NCBI GenBank assembly: GCA_018697195.1 | Contig: CM031879.1 | Span: forward strand, 47,735,440 to 47,799,439 | DNA length: 64,000 bases | DNA from: Certhia americana | Lineage: Eukaryota; Chordata; Aves; Passeriformes; Certhiidae | Direction: 5' to 3' | In this document: positions 12,320-24,305 of the stretch, in pieces | Numbering within the stretch: the stretch's first letter is position 1 | How the letters are laid out: every line of letters starts with the position of its first letter | Notes under the pieces: model-generated | Database searches by the model: none | Told to the model about the DNA's origin: nothing | Seen by the model: the letters and a program-made list of their open reading frames with translations, nothing else | Made by a program: the position numbers and the translations under genes

Positions 12320-12904
12320 TGTGAGGTTTTTGGCTGGGACAGACAATTTTCTTCACAGTAGCTTGTATGGGGCTCTGTTTTAGTTTTGTACTGGAAACCG
12401 TGTTGATAATTCAGGGATGTTTTAGGCACTGCTGAGCAGTGCTTACAGAGAGTCAAGGCCTTTTCCGCTTCACCCCATCAGTGAGAAGGAGGATGGGGGT
12501 GCACGAGAAGTTGGGAGGGGACACAGCCAGGACAGCTGACCACAACTGACCCAAGGGATATTATACAGCACATGGCAACATGTTCAGCCTATAAAGCTGA
12601 AGGAAGAAGAAGGAAGAGGAGTATTTGGAGTGAGTGATTGTGTCTGTCTTCCCAAGTAACTGTTATGCATGTTGGAGCCCTGCTTTCCTAGGGGTGGCTG
12701 AACACCTGTCTGCCCATGGGAAGTGGTGAATGGATTCCTTGCTTTGCTTGCCTTGTGTGTGTACAAGCCTTTTGCTTTACCTTTTCAGCTGACTTCATCT
12801 CAGCCCATAAGTTTCCTCACCTTTACTCTCCCCACATCCCATTGGGGTGGAATGAGAAACTGGCTGTGTGGGGCTGAGTTGCCAGCTGAAGATAAACCTT
12901 AGCA
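12320..12904 (+). mobile_element. Avian ERVL-type solo LTR
   Basis: A nearly complete 585-bp long terminal repeat of a family that is common in birds. It starts TGTGAGGTTTTTGGCTGGGA. It continues through a U3 containing GGGACACAGCCAGGACAGCT, has a TATA motif at 12590-12596, and has the downstream block TTCCCAAGTAACTGTTATGC. The 3' end reads GGGCTGAGTTGCCAGCTGAA and finishes ...TAGCA at 12904. The TG...CA borders are present. Flanking 5-base words are TTAGC (12315-12319) and TTATC (12905-12909), a plausible 4-of-5 target duplication. No retroviral internal sequence adjoins either side, so it is a solo LTR left by recombination. The place where related LTRs carry the poly(A) signal TATTAAA is altered here. 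The ERVL assignment comes from remembered family resemblance, and the exact subfamily is not given. Confidence 0.9.
12590..12596 (+). promoter_or_regulatory. TATA box of the LTR
   Basis: TATAAAG lies in the middle of the solo LTR, about 270 bases from its 5' end and just before an A/G-rich stretch. Core promoter TATA elements usually sit at this position in this LTR family. Whether it still drives transcription cannot be judged from sequence. Confidence 0.6.
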
Positions 12905-15247
12905 TTATCTCTTTCATCCTAACCAAATTAATGGATGCAGTTCTTTTCTGTTACATCCCTATTTGAAATATTCTCCTGTGATTCTAATAAGTTTCACTTC
13001 CCTTTCTTGAAATATTTTTCAGTTTCTCTCATGGTCTCTTTAATTGAATTGATCAAAAGTAAGTGTAACATTCAGAGTAAGGACATGCTGTAGAGCCAGT
13101 TACATAGAATGACATTTTATATAATTTGTCTTTGCTATTCACCATCTCCTTCCCCATGCAGCCAAACATCTTATTTGCTATTTCTTCATGCACAGCAGAT
13201 GTCTTCACTGAATGATCTGTAATGATGCCTGGAACTGTTTCCCTAAGAAATAACAGCTTATTCTGAATCTATCAGTATATATCAATATTTTAAACTGTTC
13301 CTTCCAGTGCTGGTTACCTTTCACTTGTCTAAAATAAATCTAATCTGTTATTGTGTTTCAAATTTCTCTAGTTTGATAGATCTTCTCAGAATTTCTTCCC
13401 TCATTTCCACTGAAAGATTTTATTCCTCTAGGCAATACTGCAGCTTTCTTTGGTCGTATTCTGTTCTGGTTATTTAATATTGTTTAGTATTTTCCCAGTG
13501 GGATTAGTGGGATTAATTCAACCCCTGATCAACACCTGATATACAAAGGCGTTTTTGGAGGCACCATGAGAAGTAAACCGATGGCTTTTCTGCCACCCTA
13601 GAGAGTGAAGGAATGTCTGTAGCCACTCGAAGAGAGTGCAGCTGCCTCAGGAAGTGTAATTATGGGGCAATTCTCTAATTAATCTCTTCTCTTAATTGAA
13701 CTGCTCCTGCATTATCTTTATGAAATCCAGACCAGCTCTGCCCTGGAGCAGCTCTGCTCACCAGGAGCAGATGTCCCTCTGGGGTGAAAGTGTGAGGGAG
13801 CTGCAGTATCTGCAGCCTGGGTCTCTCTGTGCTGTGCCATTTCCTGAGAGTGTTGACAATCCAGGGCTTCTGATTTTCTCCTGTAAATTTTCACCCCCAT
13901 CAGGACTCTATTCAATAGCAATTGTCGTCTTATTTTCTCATGTGAAGATCAAAACAGGCCAAAAAACAGTTGTAAGAACTTCATTCCCATGATAATAATG
14001 ATCCCATCCTCTTACCCTGGACATCAACACAAGCCCATATGGAGATGGATTTACCTGTGAGACCCTCATAGCCATAAGGCAGCACAGGTCCTGGCTGCCA
14101 GGGCCCATCCACAGCTCCAGCCAGGGAGCAGGACACTGGGGACAGTCCCAGGCATTTGACATCAACCAGGGACCAGGGATGGGTCATGGGAAAGAGTGAG
14201 CACTCAAATGGGATACAAGACTATTTTTGGGGGTAGATTCTAGTACAGTTATAGCCTAAAAGCACTTGAAAAGTACCCACACAGGCAATAGGACTGTATA
14301 CATTGTTAAATGATTGAAAATAAAAACATGCATTATTTCATAACTGAGCAAGTTCCTGACATTGAGGTTTTCTACTGAACAGTTATAGCAATAGGAAAGT
14401 CTCGATGTCCTATTACCTGGGACATTTAAAATTAAGCTGATCAAAACTTCAGCACATGCACTGTGGGAAACACTCCAAAGATAGATAGGTAATGCAGTGT
14501 ATAAAAGGGGTTTTCAATCTCTTATTATGATGAAATTATAGCTTGAATTGCCCAGCAAGAAAAAGTTGCACAGATTCATTACATGCAATTTAAATCTTTC
14601 AGTTTTGTTACACACTCAAGGAACAAACTAAATCCCAACAGGATATCATCATACTGTGCTCATGCCATACAGCTAAGGATGTATGAACAGCATGTAGTCA
14701 TGTTCATAATAAATAAGGAGTGGAACTGAAGCCTGTCACTTATGCTGTACTGGTGTTTCTGCCAGCCAGAATGACATATGCCACTATTACTTTAGACATT
14801 TTAACCATTTTATCCACAAGAAAGAAAAAAAAAAAACTCTTGATGAACTATTAATTACAAATGGGCTTAAAATACTTGTTATCACTGGAAATATAGGGCA
14901 AAACCTTGCCCTGAGACATGCAGCAAAAATCCTGTTGTCCTCAGAGTGGCTTGCAAGTGTATATCCAAGGCAATGATTATTCTATTACTATTTTCTCAAA
15001 GAAATAAGCCAGGTAATAATGAAGAAGGACATCCTTAATGTTTCTATAACACTGCAACCTCCAGACATGTATATTTTCAGATTTAACCTGGAATCTTTTA
15101 TAGCATGCAATTAGCCTAACAAAATACTGTATCAAGCCTCATTCATTAAGAGATTCCTGAGGGTCGTGGTATTTTGTTTAAAAAAAAAAAAATCATTATT
15201 TCAGAGATACAAAGCAAATTTTCAACTGTGAGGAGATCCTGAAAAAT
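12905..15247. other. Unannotated non-coding stretch
   Basis: No gene or named repeat was recognised. A 13-base A run lies at 15180-15192 and a shorter one near 14826. The opposite-strand open frames at 13696-14187 overlap each other, have no familiar domain and are probably chance frames in a slightly more GC-rich patch. Confidence 0.55.
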
Positions 15248-15300
15248 GGGAAGGAAGGGAGGAAGGGAGAGAGGAAGGGAGGAAGGGAGGAAGGGAGGAA
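15248..15300. repeat. GGAA/GGGA purine microsatellite
   Basis: About 53 bases made of AAGG and GGGAGG-type units on the plus strand, with no pyrimidines until the T at 15301. Pure polypurine tracts can form triplex (H-) DNA, and GGAA arrays can bind ETS-family factors. Both points are general knowledge and are not shown here. Confidence 0.9.
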
Positions 15301-18300
15301 TGAAGACAAAACAAATATGTGCATTTAGGTTTCTAAAGTTGAAAAGACATCTTTGTTTTTATTTGCATCTGTGAAATGCACCCTTGAAGTCACACGTGAA
15401 TCATACAGAGAAACTGGAAGGTTCTTATTTCTAGGATGACGTCTTGGGTTCATTTAGGGGAAGAAACATCACAGATCTACTTGAGGACTTTGTGAACCAA
15501 GAAATTTGTGGACTAGGCAACTTACTAAGATGTTGAAATATTAATGTACAACGGGTCTTAATCTGTAGGTATTGAGACTTGAGAAACACAAATGCTTTTA
15601 AAATAGTTTCTAATCCCCGAATAAACAAGCCTAACTCCTGGAATCTGGGATTGTATTTTCAGAAATAAGACATAAAGCATTTATGAGGAAAACCTGAACA
15701 CTGGTCATCAGGAAAACTGGGCACTTAAAAGTATCTTAAATTGGTTCTGCCTCTTGAAAATTTACTCTTGAATTCTGGTACTTGCTTGAAATTTACTCTG
15801 CTAAGAATACTGAAGACAGTGCAAATACGTTAATTTTCAGCAACATTCCTTCCAGTAGAAGGGCTTATAAGGTATTTGCAAAAGATCCAATGTGTATTTA
15901 TAGTATCATTGATTATGATATTAATGCCACTATTAATATTATTATTTATAACAGTAGTCTCAATTTATTTGTTTGGAATAACTCTTGTTGTGTTCTGTTC
16001 AGGTCTGCTGAACAAGAACACAAGCAGGCTCTGGCATGCTTTAACATCAGTCCTGGTGTTCCTGGCCTGAACTATAAAACTTCTCTTGTCTTCAAGGGAT
16101 GAGGACACCATTTCCACAGTCACAAAAATATCTCTGGCACAAATAGTAGCAGTCATTCTTTTGCTCATCTGCAAGATAAAATGTTTTTCTGTAAAATACC
16201 TGGTAATGGTAATGCAGCTTTTGACCTTCACCAGGGAAACTCTCATTGTTGAGTCTTGATCTCGGGTCTACATGCTCTATTTCCTTTGAGAATGCCTAGA
16301 TAGTTACTGGAAGCTATCACCCCAATGACTGCTTTGAACATGAGACAGCTGCACTTCTGCTAATTGCTCTGCCCTGCTGCAGTTCCCTCACACATGTTTC
16401 TTCCTATGTGGAATTATTATCTGCAAGAAATCTGGCCTCATAGTCTCAGGTAGATTGCATTTGCCTGTTCAGTTTCCATTGCCATCTTTCAATCTGAATT
16501 TTTTTTTTTTTCATCTGTTACCTCAAGTTTTGTTGTGTTCGAAAGATAGCTCTTGCAGGAAAGCCACAATGGAATATTAGATAATCACTCATTACATTTT
16601 ATGAAACATGTCTAAATTACTACAAAATATTTCTCCACTGTGCAACCTACATGGACTCTAGAACTGTGAGGATTTACTTATGTGCTAATTTATGCCTGGT
16701 GGTTTGAAGTTTCTCAACAACAAAAAAAATCAAGCCTATCTTAAGTATTTCCAGAAGGGCACCAAGAAACAGAGGAACTTCAAATCATTATTATTTATCT
16801 TTTTTCCTCTTCTTTAACATTAAAACTCCTGATTCTTGAGGGATCATTTGAGTACTTGCTTAACTCCAGTTAGAAGTTAGAGACAGCTGTGGTGTCAGGA
16901 TCAAGTGATAGTACAGAGAAGCACAATAAAAATAAACATAAAAATGTATCCTATTGACTACAGAAAAAAAAAAGCAGTGTTTTCCTAATTATCTTTGACG
17001 TCTGAGTTTGACAAGAAAATATATCACACAGGTCTTTATTCAATGTGGAAAAAGACAGCCTTCATATGAAAAGAACAGTGGAAATCTCCTGCAGCATCTT
17101 CTCATCATTCTGTCCTCAAATATGAATGTTATATTGTGATAAATCATCAGGTGTTACTGCATTTATTAGAGAGCTGATGCCAGGCACTGAATAATAAATG
17201 CCATTTGCTATATGTGTAAGTCTTAATTGTCCTTTAAACCCTAAGGAAGATGCTAAATCTTATGGACTTCACCATACTCGACTTATTCAAGTATCTGTTA
17301 TGTCTGAAAAGCTCCAGTCCCAGCTTCACCAGCTCTGGATTTTACCTGTGAAACCCCATGGCTCAGACTGAGACATATTGACAGAACACAAAAATCAAAG
17401 AGTAACATGCCCATTATCAGCTTTTCAGCAAAATTGTTCTTTCTCATTTTCTCCTCTTTCTGTAGTAATGCTTTGGAAGAGTCACAGACTCTCCTTCCCC
17501 ATTCTGACATTATTTTTTGGTCAACATACCTCCCACCTCTCTTTTTGGGAGTTTTTCAAGACAGAATGATCACATACACAGGTCACAATGAATGGTGAAA
17601 TTGATGCATAGACACCATATAGAAAATCTTCAATAGACACTAGAATTGCATGATATTTCAAACACTGTTCCTGAATAATCCTATCCTGATTCCTCACTGG
17701 AGATGTTTCTCAGACATCAGGCAGGTGAGAGCATAAGTATAGTAAGGGATTCTAAATCTAAAGATTGTGAATCTTAAAACCATTTAACTGTCTGAAGCTA
17801 TTTCATCTCCTCACAACCTCTTGAATTTTGCAATTTCTTGATTTCCCCCACTTTTAGTGAACTAAGAGATAATGAAAAGAAAAGTTTTCCCTCAGGCTGC
17901 TGCTGAGGTTATGTTTTCACACCTCCCATTCCTGATGAAGTGCTCATGAAGCTTATCATGAGCCATTGCAGTTTATAGCTTGATTTTGTTCTGCCATAAA
18001 ATGTCAGACTTTAGGCTGTGCCTATAACTGGCAGGAGAAGCTCAGCTGTCCACTCTGCCCAGAGCAGAATCCTTGACAGCCCCACCAGAGTTACTGACAA
18101 ACACATAGTTTCTCACCATTTTGTTTTCCTGAGAAAAGCTGGAAAAGATAATGTCAGTGTACCCCAAAGACTCCAAGAACCTAAAATGACTCAAAAGGCA
18201 TAAAAAGCAAATCGGGCTTTATAAGGTAACCACATCATTTTAGCGTGCATTTTTTGGTTTGCAGAACTGGCAGCTGGGGTTAGACAGAGTTTGCATATGA

Positions 18301-20188
18301 GACTCAGACTGATTGATTTCACAGACACAGGAGAATCCACACTTTCTGAGGTTTGTCTGGTATGTACCTGGCAGGGCTCTGCACAGACAGTCACTGTTTT
18401 ATTTGGGCAGGTGAGGACACCTAACCAAGCCTTGCTGTTTTCCTGGGGCTGGGCTCACACAGCTACAAGCTGGTTTGCAGTGCCAGCAGTCGTGAAGAGA
18501 GCACTGATGAAGAGTTTTTTCCAGGGACAGCAAAGTGCTTTGGCTCAGATTCCTGCTGTCCCAGTGGGGTGGTTATAAAGCACTTTCATGCTTTGTTTTC
18601 TGGTTCAGATAGCCCCTGGCTTCCATGTGAGCACCCTCCAGGGCAGGATAAGCTGCTGTGACCCCCTTCTCACATGCATGCCAGCATGTGAGAGGCAGTC
18701 AGGGTAATGAGTAACATGGCACGAGCTGTATCTGCAGGAAAAGTCAGCTTGCCTTTCCAAAGGGAGTTTCCCAGGGTTTTCTCCATTTTAAATGCAAGCA
18801 CTAAAGCATAGAAGGAAGCAGGAAGCGTGGGGAGAGCAAAACTGAACATCAGCACACACTGCTGAATATAAGAGAGGAAGCTGCAGAGAACAGCTTTAGA
18901 CTTGGAAGACTAAGACCCTTAGAATAAGGGTAATTTCATGGTGGAAAACCTATTTGATTTTACCTTCTGTTGAGAGGAGTAAAAATTGCACTGCAGTTTT
19001 CACTGCACAGTTAGCGACTGGCAGCCTTTATAGACTGCACAGCCTATGGGATAGCAGAGGAAAAGGTGCTTTCTTTTTTCTGAGGTTTCAGAAAATAATT
19101 TTGAAACAAATTAACAAGAATGAGACTTCATGGCATCAATCACATATCTCCAAAAATAGCTATCTAAAAGGCTAGAGGAGGTCACAAAGACATATAACTG
19201 ATATAGACTTGTTGATGAAATATGTAATGAACCTTGTCCACAGAATTATTAGAAATTACAAAAGAGTTTCGAGATGCCTTTTTTGATAACTTAATTTTTA
19301 AGCCTTAGGGTTAATGTGACCATTATTTGATGACCATAATGAGTTTTTGAAAGGTTGACTTTTTAAGGAAATGTGACTGAAATCTGTGTCAATCAGTCTC
19401 TTTGCTTGGTCTTTGCTCTCTCACCCTCTTGACCAAGCTGGCTGGTCCTACCAGAATCAGCAAAAGGGCAAAGTATCTCCAAAGGTCTGACAAGTTTCAC
19501 AAAAATTGACAGCTGAGAAAGAAGGGAAGCCTCAAATTAATACTGTCACTGAGGCAAAAGCTTCAGCACAAACAGGAGTTTTCAGCATGGGCTGAAATAA
19601 CTACAGTAGACGAAGAATATAAAGTTGTAGGCCTGAAGTTTGGTCACATGGAAGGGAGTTGGGTTAGGCAGAGGACTACCTGAGGTAATTGTAATGGAGG
19701 AAGGCAGAAAGATGAACAGATGTAGGACGTAGAGTTCATTCTTACCTTTCTGCAGGGTCAACCAAATGCTGAGTGGGAATACTGACCTCATTAAAAGCAA
19801 TTTTCATAAGCAGTGTCTATGCTTGGTGTAAGGACCTCATTAAAGAAAACACAACTTACTAATATGAGGGTTCATTGGAGGCCAGATTTGTCAGCAGAAA
19901 CAGGCCAGCTTTTGTAATTCTGTGATACAAACACAACTTATCTTTTGGAGATGAGGGAAAGGACAATCTAAAATGCCAGTGATTTGTAAGAGGCATCTCA
20001 GATAAACCCAAAATGGAGTTTCTAACACTGAAATATTTAGGGCAGAATGTTTTAGAATAAGAAATATCTATTGTTTTCTTTTCTAACATGGATGTCACTT
20101 CTGAAAGACCTGTGATGCCTGAAGATTTTTAATTTTTTTCATATATTTGTTGTTTTGTGGAATTTAATATATAGTTTTATACTTTCTA
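15301..20188. other. Unannotated non-coding stretch
   Basis: Nothing recognisable beyond a short T run at about 16498-16511. Open frames of 60-106 residues here (for example 15782-16102, 18291-18578) have no identified family, no splice context that stands out, and low-complexity stretches. Confidence 0.55.
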
Positions 20189-20226
20189 TCACCTTCTTAC
20201 CCTTTTTTCACCTTCTTAGCCTTTTT
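20189..20226. repeat. Two-copy tandem duplication, 19-bp unit
   Basis: Two adjacent 19-base copies, TCACCTTCTTACCCTTTTT at 20189-20207 and TCACCTTCTTAGCCTTTTT at 20208-20226, differ at one position. This is a simple local duplication. Confidence 0.85.
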
Positions 20227-20283
20227 CACAGTGTAGAGCAATAGCTAACCCTTTCTAACACATGTCACTGGAATTTTGTTCAG

Positions 20284-20605
20284 TGTTATTTCCAGGAAAA
20301 GATTTTCTAACAAGGACATCTTGTTTTGCACCAGAATTTCAGAGACAAAACAAGATATAAACCCAAGAACACCCTGGAGACACTCCAAGGGGCAGGCCTA
20401 AGAATGGGTCACCAGGGCAACTGCTCTCCTATTGGATGTACCTGTTAGATAGGCTAATTTGGTAACCTTATAAAAATTGTAGAAATCCTATACCACGCAT
20501 GCACATAGCTATTTTTATGCACCTGAAAGCTTTCATTAAGGAACAGCTCTTTATATTACCACTTTAATATTGTTTGGAAAGTTTTTCTTTTGATTCCAGG
20601 CAACA
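20284..20605 (+). mobile_element. Possible LTR-like segment, uncertain
   Basis: The segment has the architecture expected of a short retroviral LTR: TGTTATTTCC at one end, a TATA motif (TATAAAAA, 20469-20476), an AATAAA-like CATTAAGG about 60 bases further on, a T-rich U5-like part, and CAACA at the other end. The flanking bases show no target duplication, and I cannot match it to a named family with certainty. Both borders are guesses. It could equally be unique DNA with a TATA-like word. Confidence 0.25.
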
Positions 20606-20805
20606 GTTACTGCTTTGATTGAAAATTAATATGTTGATACAAAATCCCACAAAGGATATGTTTTTCACCATTCTCCAATCTCATATATCTACCAAATATT
20701 TCAGTAGCCTGGGAAGACAGCCAGTTGCTTGTAATTCAGGCAGGATCTCAGACATAGTCCTTGTTTTTCAGAGTCTGGGTAGAAGGGAGTTTTTCCCCAG
20801 TAATT

Positions 20806-21335
20806 TGTGACTTTCTTGCCCCCATAGCGCAGCCGAGCAGCCAAAATGGCAGCGCAGGCACCTGAGGGGAACTGAGTCCAGTAGAGCTGCAATGCGAGCT
20901 AGCTGGGACAGCCTACCTTCCAGGGTTTTTTGTGTCACTGGTGTCCATTGTTTCGGGCTGGGGTGGGAGATGCTGCCCGCGGGAGTCCCTCACCATCTCG
21001 TCTTTGTTGCCACCATGTGGTGTGGCCTGTGGGAGCAGTCGCCATCTTACCTCTGGGGAAGCCAGTGGATGTGGCCTGTGGGGCACGGCCGCCATTTTGG
21101 GTTTGTTCCTGGTGGTGAACGCCTTTTGGTGAGCAAAACATTTTCTCTTTTTCAACACTTTTGTTATTAATATTGCAATTGTTGTGGTGCATTTCTTATT
21201 CCATTGCTTTGTGCTTTCAGTAAGTTATTATCTCAACCCGTAGTGTCTGCTTTTGTCCATCCCTTGCCAGAAGAGGCAAGGGGAGCAGAGTGGCTTTTCT
21301 TGAATTTAAATTCCTGCTGGTGTTAAATCACTACA
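20806..21335 (+). mobile_element. Avian ERVL-type LTR, divergent variant
   Basis: The 3' third matches the layout of the same LTR superfamily as the copy at 12320: TTGTTATTAATATTGCAATT, then a T-rich part, then TTATTATCTCAACCCGTAGT, GGGGAGCAGAGTGGCTTTT, and a terminal TGGTGTTAAATCACTACA at 21335, which parallels the usual ...TTAAACCACGACA end. The 5' two thirds are GC-rich and CpG-containing, unlike the surrounding DNA, and carry internal repeats with YY1-like motifs. The start at 20806 (TGTGACTTTC) is a best guess, and no flanking duplication matches it. The small frames at 20892-21192 on both strands are shadows of this GC-rich block. No internal retroviral region adjoins it. Confidence 0.65.
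21014..21099 (+). promoter_or_regulatory. Repeated YY1-like motif block in LTR
   Basis: Two copies of a unit of about 35 bases, roughly 49 bases apart, share GTGTGGCCTGTGGG or GATGTGGCCTGTGGG and then a GCCAT core: CGCCATCTTA at 21040-21049 and GCCGCCATTTTG at 21088-21099. An inverted version, CCAAAATGGC, occurs at 20841-20850. AANATGGCGGC is the textbook YY1 consensus, and YY1 sites are frequent in retroviral and LINE promoters. Binding in this bird is inference. Confidence 0.5.
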
Positions 21336-21836
21336 CAAGCACACACGCAAACTTTTGACTGTGTCCCTTTTTGGTGCAGCTGTCTATGTATTCTTTGTCT
21401 TCAAACAAACTGACTTGATTTTTTCTTTTTGGTGTACCATAATCCTAACCTGTCTGCTCTCATCCTGCTTTTTTCTGCCTGCTAGTGAGGGTCATGACTA
21501 TGCCTAAAGGCAAGGATGTCCTCTGTATTGAAGCAGAAGTGTAGCTGATCAAGTTATTCCTTGCTCCATCCTTTTTTTCCACTGTTTATTATTGAATTGA
21601 CTATCTTCCAGGCATCATTTCTCCCTCAGCTCGCTGAGCTGTGCCAATAGCCCACACTGCCTTCAGTCACAATTCAGACTAAACTAGCTAATTTAATAAC
21701 TGAAACAGGCTATAAACACTCATACAACCTCATAATGCAGGTTGGCTACAAAGAGAGGCAGAGGCCCATGGTAGACAGCCAGTAGGCAGAAAAACCTTAA
21801 TCCACTACAAGCTATATCCAATGGGATTGTACGTCT

Positions 21837-21837
21837 G

Positions 21838-21883
<46 letters not shown>

Positions 21884-21974
21884 ATCTATAATCTCTATTA
21901 TATTATATCTTATATGCTTATCTATAATCTATATCGATATCTATATATCTATGTTTATTATCTAGTATATACTA
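21837..21974. repeat. TATATG microsatellite with TA-rich flank
   Basis: About seven and a half units of TATATG on the plus strand at 21837-21883, followed by degenerate TATCTATA words to about 21974. This fully explains the Tyr/Met-rich open frame starting at 21821. Confidence 0.95.
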
Positions 21975-22837
21975 ATAGAGGACTAGGCGAGAAATATGAA
22001 GTCTTTTAAGGAAGAAAAAACTCCAATCTATCTATTAAATCAAAAACCCGTGTGGCTTCCTTAAAGACACTCAGGGAATCTGTGATTGAACGGGAAATTG
22101 AATTAAGATTCACAGGCAGCAAGTCTAAATTGCAGTTTTTTTCAAAGTTGGAAGTCAAGTCAGAAAAACAATTTGCAACTGAGCTCTGCACAGCAGTGGA
22201 ATAGGAAAGAAAAGTTTCAGTTTATTTAAAGTATAGCAACTTCTGTGAATTGCAGGTGTTACAGATTAACACTTTAATGGGAGCCACATGCATTGCATCC
22301 TTGATATCTGACTCCAAACTCAGGTTAAGAGATAAAATTGTTTTGACATCTAAGGAGGACATGATGTTCTTTCTGAATATAGATCAAGCTGTCTGTGACA
22401 TGTAAATGAAACTCTTCTGAGTATTTTTTTTTAAGGAATGTGATCAAAAAGAAAAGGTAGAGAATTTTTGTTGCTTATATGCTATCCTGGGAGTCCAGTT
22501 CTAATTACAGAGTCTCTTTGGACAATGGCAATGTTTTAATCTTGTTTTGCTGAAACACTTAGGTAAGGTTGTTTTCAGACCTGGATATAAGTAATACTTA
22601 GATCACAATGCTTTTCCCTGGTGCTGACTGTAATTTCCATTCATTGATTCTGCCAACTTTGTCTGGTCTAGTTTTTGGAAGATATTTACATATATATTCA
22701 TATACCTTACATATACACTTTTTTTCCCCTTGTCTGCTTAAATGTGTGCCACAGACCTCCTGTATGGCTAATGAAATATTTCTAAACTAGTTTCACACTG
22801 CTTCTATGAATTTCAATTTTTCTATTTTTCTTTTCAG
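21975..22837. other. Unannotated non-coding stretch
   Basis: No gene, transposon or notable simple repeat was recognised. It ends in a T/C-rich tract that leads into the exon candidate at 22838. Confidence 0.5.
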
Positions 22838-23077
22838 TCTGTTCTTTCTTCTAAGGAAAAATCCTTCTGTACTCTGAAGCTTTGTGCTGGAGACAGCCAT
22901 CCTAAGGAAGCAGAAGATGACATGTCATTCAAATGGATCCAGACTCCACTCCCTTTCAACAAACAGGACATTCACATGAAACAGAGTGCAAGAAGTAGCA
23001 ACATGGGAAGCTTTGTTTTGAAGAGGTTTTGCAACTTTTCCATTCATAGTTTAGTGGTACCATCCTTGGGCATGTGA
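22838..23077 (+). other. Candidate exon or chance open frame
   Basis: A T-rich tract and CAG (22835-22837) precede a plus-strand frame that stays open for 79 codons to a TGA at 23075-23077. The predicted peptide is non-repetitive, with a charged middle part (GDSHPKEAEDDMSFKW). I see no good internal donor, so if real it would have to be a terminal exon. There is no family recognition. Length and composition alone do not separate it from a chance frame. Confidence 0.13.
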
Positions 23078-24028
23078 CCTTGATTCAGAATGCCATGCAT
23101 AAGGAGAGGCACCTGGTTTTGTGGCGCTTCATGGAGAAGAGGATGGAATGTGGACATATTCCAAAACCTGGTGACACAAAGATGCTTGATTCAATAGGTA
23201 CCTTCCAGGTGATCCAGAAAAAGAAGTATCTGTGTCCTGTTCTTCTGAGTCTTGGTGCTGTTATTTTTCTGTGAGTAGCTGGCATCTAATTCCAGGAGCA
23301 TTGTGTTTTCTGTGGTTTTGTTTACTTTTTCTTTTCTGTCACACTTACAAGGGAGCTACAATAGTCTACAATATAGACAGGATATTCCAGATGTTCTGAA
23401 ACAGAAATGCAGAGGGATATACAACATTCAACATTAAACAAAATTCTGTTTTGCCTTCCAATTTCTATTTAAAGAAGCAACAAACCCTTAAAAGAAGACT
23501 GCCATGCTCATTATTCTCTACTTTCCCTCAGGCACATGCTGTGTGGATGGGAAAAATTGCATCTCATAGTCTGATGCTGGCTACTTCCTTTCTCTTCCTT
23601 AGCTTGCCTCCATCCTTTTTCAGGGTTTTATCAGACCGAGGTGATAAATCAGATAGAATGATCCTGCCATCAGCTTTACTCTGGAAATCTAAATTGGTTG
23701 AAAAAGAGAGGTAAAAGAGTTTGTGGAGAAAGCACCAGTGATCATGGAGATTTCAATAATAGATTCCTCATTCTGTGTGGGAAAAGAGTCTTCCAGAATT
23801 GGTATTATGTGTTGTTGTGCACCCCTCAGTCCCTGCTAGCATATGGAAGCCATGTCACCATGGCATAAAACAATTTCCATTAAAAGCATCTGAAAATTCT
23901 GTCAAAAGAAGAGATTATGATTTACCCTGTCTTCTCTTTTTTCCTTTCACAGCCTGCTAAGTGCATATCTGTCCTCACGGCATTCAGGGTAGTCTGACCC
24001 ACTCATGCTAAATCAGTAGATAATACTT
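23078..24028. other. Unannotated non-coding stretch
   Basis: No recognisable element. The open frame at 23451-23714 runs through a T/C-rich segment and has no domain I can name. Confidence 0.5.
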
Positions 24029-24305
24029 TCTCCAGGTAACAAGTGACAGGATGAGAAAATGGCCTCATATTGCACCAGGGGAGGTTTAATTGGATATTAG
24101 GAAAAATTCCCTCACTGAAAGGTTGGTCAAGTATTGAAACAGAATGCTCAGAGATACGACGGAATCACCATTTCTTGAAAAAAAGTGCCTAGTTGTGGCA
24201 GTTGGGGACATGATTTAGCGGTGAAGATAGCAGTGTTAGATAAATGGTTGGACTTGATAATCTTGGAGGTCTTTTCCAACCTTAGCACTTCTATAATTCT
24301 ATGAT
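24029..24305 (+). mobile_element. CR1 LINE, 3' fragment
   Basis: Plus-strand CR1 3' end. CTCCAGGTAACAAGTGACAG is followed by CACCAGGGGAGGTTTAATTG, GGATATTAGGAAAAATTCCC, GGGACATGATTTAGCGGTGA and GGTTGGACTTGATAATCTTG, and it finishes with CTTCTATAATTCTATGATA, the CR1 terminal repeat. It belongs to a different CR1 subtype from the copy at 3020: it uses the TTCTATGATT-type tail and the GACATGGTTTAGTG-type block. Substitutions and small indels are spread throughout, so it is old. Confidence 0.93.

Noticed and set aside
20892..21192. Five overlapping frames on both strands in a GC-rich patch, first read as a CpG-island first exon
   Set aside because: The segment ends with an ERVL-type LTR terminus, and the GC-rich part has LTR-type repeats. 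An LTR explains it better than a host promoter.
21821..22009. Open frame rich in Tyr and Met
   Set aside because: Translation of the TATATG microsatellite.
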